A DNA stretch of 64,000 nucleotides from Bacteroidales bacterium. GTDB lineage: Bacteria > Bacteroidota > Bacteroidia > Bacteroidales > P3. Below, one piece after another: positions 60,293-64,000 of the stretch. Each line of letters opens with the position of its first letter. Position 1 is the stretch's first letter. Below the pieces are notes generated by a model. The model searched no databases. It had not been told where the DNA came from and saw only the letters and a list, made by a program, of their open reading frames with translations. A program made the position numbers and the translations under genes. The stretch is taken from contig JAGBJI010000004.1 in the NCBI GenBank assembly GCA_017934545.1, positions 62,001 through 126,000 on the forward strand, written 5' to 3'.

Positions 60293-60419
60293 GCCGATTC
60301 AGAAAAGAGCAACAAAAAAAAGTGGTTTTTCGGGAGAAAAAAGCAGGTTTTTTCATGCAAAAAACCACTTTTTTTGAGGTAAAAAACCTGCTTTTTTCAT
60401 CACTCTTTTCTGAATCGGC
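60293..60419. repeat. 22-bp-period A-tract/T-tract array, class A (cores GTGG, GCAGG, CCAC, CCTGC)
   Basis: Four units have cores at 60322-60325, 60343-60347, 60365-60368 and 60387-60391 (period 21.5-22.5). A perfect 17-bp inverted repeat (GCCGATTCAGAAAAGAG at 60293-60309, complement at 60403-60419) encloses them; its right arm is identical to that at 26981-26997. Unit 1 complements unit 3 and unit 2 complements unit 4, an interleaved arrangement. It occupies the divergent 445-bp gap between ruvX and porU; no porU promoter was recognised in the remaining A/T-rich part. Confidence 0.87.
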
Positions 60420-60619
60420 AAAAACAAAGCGTGAAAACAATTTTTTCTTTTCTGATTTTAAAACCGTTAAACTTTCTTTTTGCAACAATTGACACACATT
60501 TTCCCTCCGCAACCAATCATAAAAACATGATAATTCCTCACGTTAATAAATTTTAGTGCGGTTTTTACAATAATTTTACGTTTTTCGTGTTTATTAATAC
60601 GGACAACAAACAAAACGCC

Positions 60620-63600
60620 ATGACTTTTAAATATAAATACAGTGTAATAATAATGTTGTTGACCGTATGTTTAAACCTTTGCGGCCAAACAATAAATTAC
60701 CCCGAACATTCAGTGTTGAGCAGCGGACGTTGGTACAGCGTAAGCATTTCATCGGACGGTATTTACAAACTGTCTTACAATGATTTCATTTCTATGGGTG
60801 CAACGGCGGAAGAAATAAATTTTGACAACATTTCCGTTTTCGGCAACACGGGACAGGTTATAAGCGAAGTCAACTCACAGTATACGTTCTCGGATTTGAA
60901 AGAAAACGCCGTATATGTTGACAAAAACAACCAATATGTGCTGTTCTACGGTCAGGCAACGTCAACGAAATCTTACGATGCGGAAAAGGGATTGTTTTCA
61001 TTCAAACTCCACCCCTATGCGACCTCAACCAAATATTATATAACCTTTGACAAAAACATTGGAACAAAGCAAAGAATACAATCTGAAGAAAACATACCTA
61101 CGCAATATGAGCACCAACTGTCAACGGGTAAGGACGTATTCTTTTACAAAAGGGAGTTGGTCAATTTAACCGACGGCGGAAGAAATTGGATGGGCGAAAA
61201 AATGATGTCAACTTCACCTGACATTCAGGTACCCGTATCGTTTACCGATTTAAACAAAGATTCTGCCGCCGTGGTTCAAATAAAACTTGCCGTCAAAAGT
61301 TCGCACAACACTTCGTTTGATATATCTTACAACAACGACAGCATAGGTTCGTTAAGCTACGGAGCGGTTTCGTCACACTCAACGGCCAAGGTGCTGAATT
61401 TTTATACGGACACAAAACTGCAAAGCGTTGCAGGCAACATAAACATTCACTTTTCAACTTCGGACAACAACTCTTCGGCATGGTTGGACAACATTACCGT
61501 AAACTACACACGCAACCTGTCGCTGAACAATCAGTACATAAGGTTTTTCAACACCGTTTTATCGCCCGGCAAGAGCGTAAGGTATACGGTAAACAATGTA
61601 AAGAACAACAATTATATGGTATTGGACGTAACGGATGCACTCAACGTCAAAAGCATACCCGATATTGAATACAACAACCAGTCAATATCGTTCAACGTTC
61701 CTGCCGATACGGTAAGGACATTCATAGTTTTGTCGGGCAACAACTTCGCTTCGCCCGTGTTGGGTGACACCGTAGCCAACCAAGACCTGCACGCTATTGA
61801 CACGGCGGACTTTGTAATCATTTACCACAAAGATTTCCTTGACCAAGCCGAACGTTTGGCAGACATTCACCGCACATACGACAGTATAAAAGTAAGTGTT
61901 GTTGAGATAGAGCAGGTATTCAACGAATTTTCTTCGGGTACGAGGGATTTTTTGGCTATGCGTGAGTTTATACGTATGATGTACAACAAATCCAAAGGGC
62001 AATATCCAAAAAACGTATTGCTATTCGGCGACGGTACGTACGACAACAAAAACATTCTTTTGTACAACAACAACTTCATTCCTACCTATCAATCCGAAAA
62101 CGATTTGGAACGGAGCGACATGGGCATAACTTCGGACGACGTTCTTGCGGCTATAGATGACGATGCCGCCAATTCAACATACGACACTTTGCGTGTTGGC
62201 ATAGGAAGAATGCCTGTGAACGATACAATCACTGCAAACATTGTCGTGGACAAATGTTTGAGATATATTTCAAAGCAGGATTTACGCAACAATGAGAGCG
62301 GTGATTGGCGTAATGCCGTAATGCTTACCTGCGACGACGCCGACGATGCCACCGAATTGTATTTTATCAACTATGCGGAAAACATCTATCACCAAATAGA
62401 CGAAACCAACCCCGTGATAAACGTCCAAAAGGTTTACCAAGATGCATACAAAGAATACGCTTCTTCGTCAGGAGCGACGTACCCCGACGCAACGAACACA
62501 ATCAACGACCGCATGAACAAAGGCTGTTTGCTGTTCAACTATTTGGGACACGGTTCGCCCGACCATCTTTCAAGCGAACGTTTGGTCACAATTACCGATA
62601 TTAACTCTTGGACCAACTACAACAAACTGTGCCTTATGATTACATCAACATGCGATTTCAACAAATTTGACATGGTTGACAAACAATCGTCGGGCGAAGC
62701 CATTTTGACAAGCGAAAACGGAGCGGGCATAGGTTTGATTGCTGCAACGAGAAAAATAATGTCCAACGATGTTCTCAACAGAGCGTTCCATAAGTTTGCT
62801 TTGCAACGGCATGACGGCGGCCAACCTTACACCTTGGGCGAAATAATCATGCACGCAAAAAACAGTTCTATGGGCTATATCCGTTATTCCGACAGAAGCA
62901 ACGCTTTAATAGGCGACCCGGCTTTAAAGATGTCGCTTCCGACGTACAACATACGCACCTTGCAGGTCAATACTTCTAAATTTGATTCAATAAGCCAAAC
63001 AATGACTTCAACCGATACTGTAAGGGCGCTTTCCCAAGTAACGGTTTCGGGCGATATAACGGATTTCAACGGCAACAGAATCAATGATTTCAACGGCAAA
63101 ATACAAATCTCGCTTTATGACAAGAAGAGTATTTACCACACGCTCAACAATACCAACATTGAAAACGGAGTGCTGCGTTTTGAACAACAGAACAACTTGC
63201 TTCACAAAGGCGAAACAACGGTAAGCAACGGACAGTTTACCTACACCTTTGTAGTTCCCAAAGACATTGCTTATAATTACGGAAACGGAAAGTTAAGTTA
63301 CTATGCACAAAACGACAGTTGCGATGCTGCAGGATATTTTTCCGATTTCATAATCGGCGGAATAGATTCCCTGACCAATACGGATATTGTGTCAAGGCCT
63401 GATGTCAAACTGTTCTTAAACGATTCCAACTTTGTAAGCGGCGGCATATGCGACGAAAATCCTTCTTTGTTTGCCGTCATTTATGATACTATTCCTATCA
63501 ATACCGCAGGTACGGGATTGGGACATGACATCGTCGCCCGCTTGGACAATGCCGCAAACACTTTTATACTTAACGATTACTATACAACGGACATACAGGA

Positions 63601-64000
63601 CAAAAACAAAGGCTACATAACCTATCCTTTCCGCAATCTTTCCGCAGGAACCCACACCCTGACGCTGAAAGTGTGGAACATATACAACTATTCGTGCGAA
63701 AAAACCATAACATTCAACGTCACATCGTCTTCCAAAGCGGAATACATTGCCGTGAATTACCCTAATCCGTTCAGAAATTCAACAAATATAGAATTAAGGT
63801 ATAACCAACCCGACGAAATATTGTCCGCCCAACTGATTATATACTCGCAAACGGGGGCTGTAGTCAAACAAACGGACATCAGCGACAGAATAGGCACTTA
63901 CACAATCGGACCTATTGAATGGGACGGCTCAAATGACGGAGGCGGAACGGTACAAGGCGGATTGTATTTTTACCATATAATTATAAAAACACAATCAGGC
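60620..64000 (+). CDS. porU: type IX secretion system sortase PorU (3' end beyond window)
   Basis: PorU is the outer-membrane C25-family peptidase that removes the C-terminal sorting domain of T9SS cargo and attaches the cargo to lipopolysaccharide. The frame is open from ATG 60620 to the right edge (1,127 codons). A signal peptide covers residues ~8-23 (I-I-M-L-L-T-V-C-L-N-L-C-G-Q). The gingipain-like peptidase domain lies at about 410-800, with the catalytic dyad His644 in Y-L-G-H-G-S and Cys678 in T-S-T-C-D-F. Near the end of the visible part is Y-P-N-P-F, the start of a CTD-like module. Four CTD proteins in this window are its likely substrates. The gene often neighbours porV, which would lie outside this window. 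Confidence 0.95.
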   Translation, partial: MTFKYKYSVIIMLLTVCLNLCGQTINYPEHSVLSSGRWYSVSISSDGIYKLSYNDFISMGATAEEINFDNISVFGNTGQVISEVNSQYTFSDLKENAVYVDKNNQYVLFYGQATSTKSYDAEKGLFSFKLHPYATSTKYYITFDKNIGTKQRIQSEENIPTQYEHQLSTGKDVFFYKRELVNLTDGGRNWMGEKMMSTSPDIQVPVSFTDLNKDSAAVVQIKLAVKSSHNTSFDISYNNDSIGSLSYGAVSSHSTAKVLNFYTDTKLQSVAGNINIHFSTSDNNSSAWLDNITVNYTRNLSLNNQYIRFFNTVLSPGKSVRYTVNNVKNNNYMVLDVTDALNVKSIPDIEYNNQSISFNVPADTVRTFIVLSGNNFASPVLGDTVANQDLHAIDTADFVIIYHKDFLDQAERLADIHRTYDSIKVSVVEIEQVFNEFSSGTRDFLAMREFIRMMYNKSKGQYPKNVLLFGDGTYDNKNILLYNNNFIPTYQSENDLERSDMGITSDDVLAAIDDDAANSTYDTLRVGIGRMPVNDTITANIVVDKCLRYISKQDLRNNESGDWRNAVMLTCDDADDATELYFINYAENIYHQIDETNPVINVQKVYQDAYKEYASSSGATYPDATNTINDRMNKGCLLFNYLGHGSPDHLSSERLVTITDINSWTNYNKLCLMITSTCDFNKFDMVDKQSSGEAILTSENGAGIGLIAATRKIMSNDVLNRAFHKFALQRHDGGQPYTLGEIIMHAKNSSMGYIRYSDRSNALIGDPALKMSLPTYNIRTLQVNTSKFDSISQTMTSTDTVRALSQVTVSGDITDFNGNRINDFNGKIQISLYDKKSIYHTLNNTNIENGVLRFEQQNNLLHKGETTVSNGQFTYTFVVPKDIAYNYGNGKLSYYAQNDSCDAAGYFSDFIIGGIDSLTNTDIVSRPDVKLFLNDSNFVSGGICDENPSLFAVIYDTIPINTAGTGLGHDIVARLDNAANTFILNDYYTTDIQDKNKGYITYPFRNLSAGTHTLTLKVWNIYNYSCEKTITFNVTSSSKAEYIAVNYPNPFRNSTNIELRYNQPDEILSAQLIIYSQTGAVVKQTDISDRIGTYTIGPIEWDGSNDGGGTVQGGLYFYHIIIKTQSG

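Overview
The window is a stretch of a Bacteroidetes chromosome, most likely from an uncultured Bacteroidales. Three things point there. Promoters fit the Bacteroidetes pattern (TTG, about 19-21 bp, then TAnnTTTG at -7). The gene content includes a type IX secretion system (T9SS) sortase PorU and secreted proteins with T9SS type A sorting domains. The gene neighbourhoods are also typical of the phylum (folP-cdaA, rimP-nusA-infB, ruvX-def-TPR lipoprotein). The DNA is A+T-rich, with very A/T-rich intergenic regions. No transposase, phage or CRISPR locus is visible.

Layout. 1-3.3 kb: a DoxX-like membrane protein (cut by the left edge) and a DUF1599 protein face folP and the c-di-AMP synthase gene cdaA. 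3.5-9.3 kb: a leftward operon with an EamA permease, the two putrescine-forming enzymes AguB and AguA, a secreted WG-repeat protein and a DUF4831 protein. 9.6-14.7 kb: rel (ppGpp), a PorE-like TPR/propeller/OmpA protein, and phoH. 15-27 kb: leftward genes for two related T9SS surface proteins (one with a G9 tract that could switch it on and off, one broken by a frameshift), a coiled-coil secreted protein, a sulfatase-modifying-factor-like protein, an MTA/SAH deaminase, a 66-codon gene, a second EamA permease and dinB. 27-39 kb: one gene for a secreted protein of about 3,990 residues. 39-47 kb: a small secreted protein, rubrerythrin, yidC, and an operon with a GH20 hexosaminidase. 47-52 kb: rimP-nusA-infB and tRNA-Arg(CCT). 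52-57 kb: a secreted protein with a carboxypeptidase-like regulatory domain, a CoA-transferase, and a cobalamin riboswitch in front of a T9SS-exported DUF4465 protein. 57-60 kb: the ruvX-def-TPR-MBL operon, ending in a Sel1-repeat gene interrupted by an amber codon. 60.6 kb to the right edge: porU, cut by the window end.

The most unusual feature is a family of nine intergenic elements, at about 3.4, 9.4, 14.8, 18.2, 26.9, 43.0, 46.9, 53.7 and 60.35 kb. Each is an array of 3-5 units built as A-tract, short core, T-tract, repeating every 21-23 bp (mostly exactly 22). Most are enclosed by an inverted repeat. The core differs by class: CATATG; GCAGG/CCTGC with GTGG/CCAC; TAGG/CCTA with TCACA; or GTGTGA. 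All nine lie between predicted transcription units, in convergent, tandem and divergent gaps alike. I do not recognise this as a described family.

Several genes fit one envelope system. PorU would process and attach the CTD-bearing proteins encoded at 15.1, 24.1, 27.2 and 55.3 kb. The PorE-like protein may anchor the machinery to peptidoglycan. YidC inserts inner-membrane proteins. The riboswitch ties one T9SS substrate to vitamin B12 supply.
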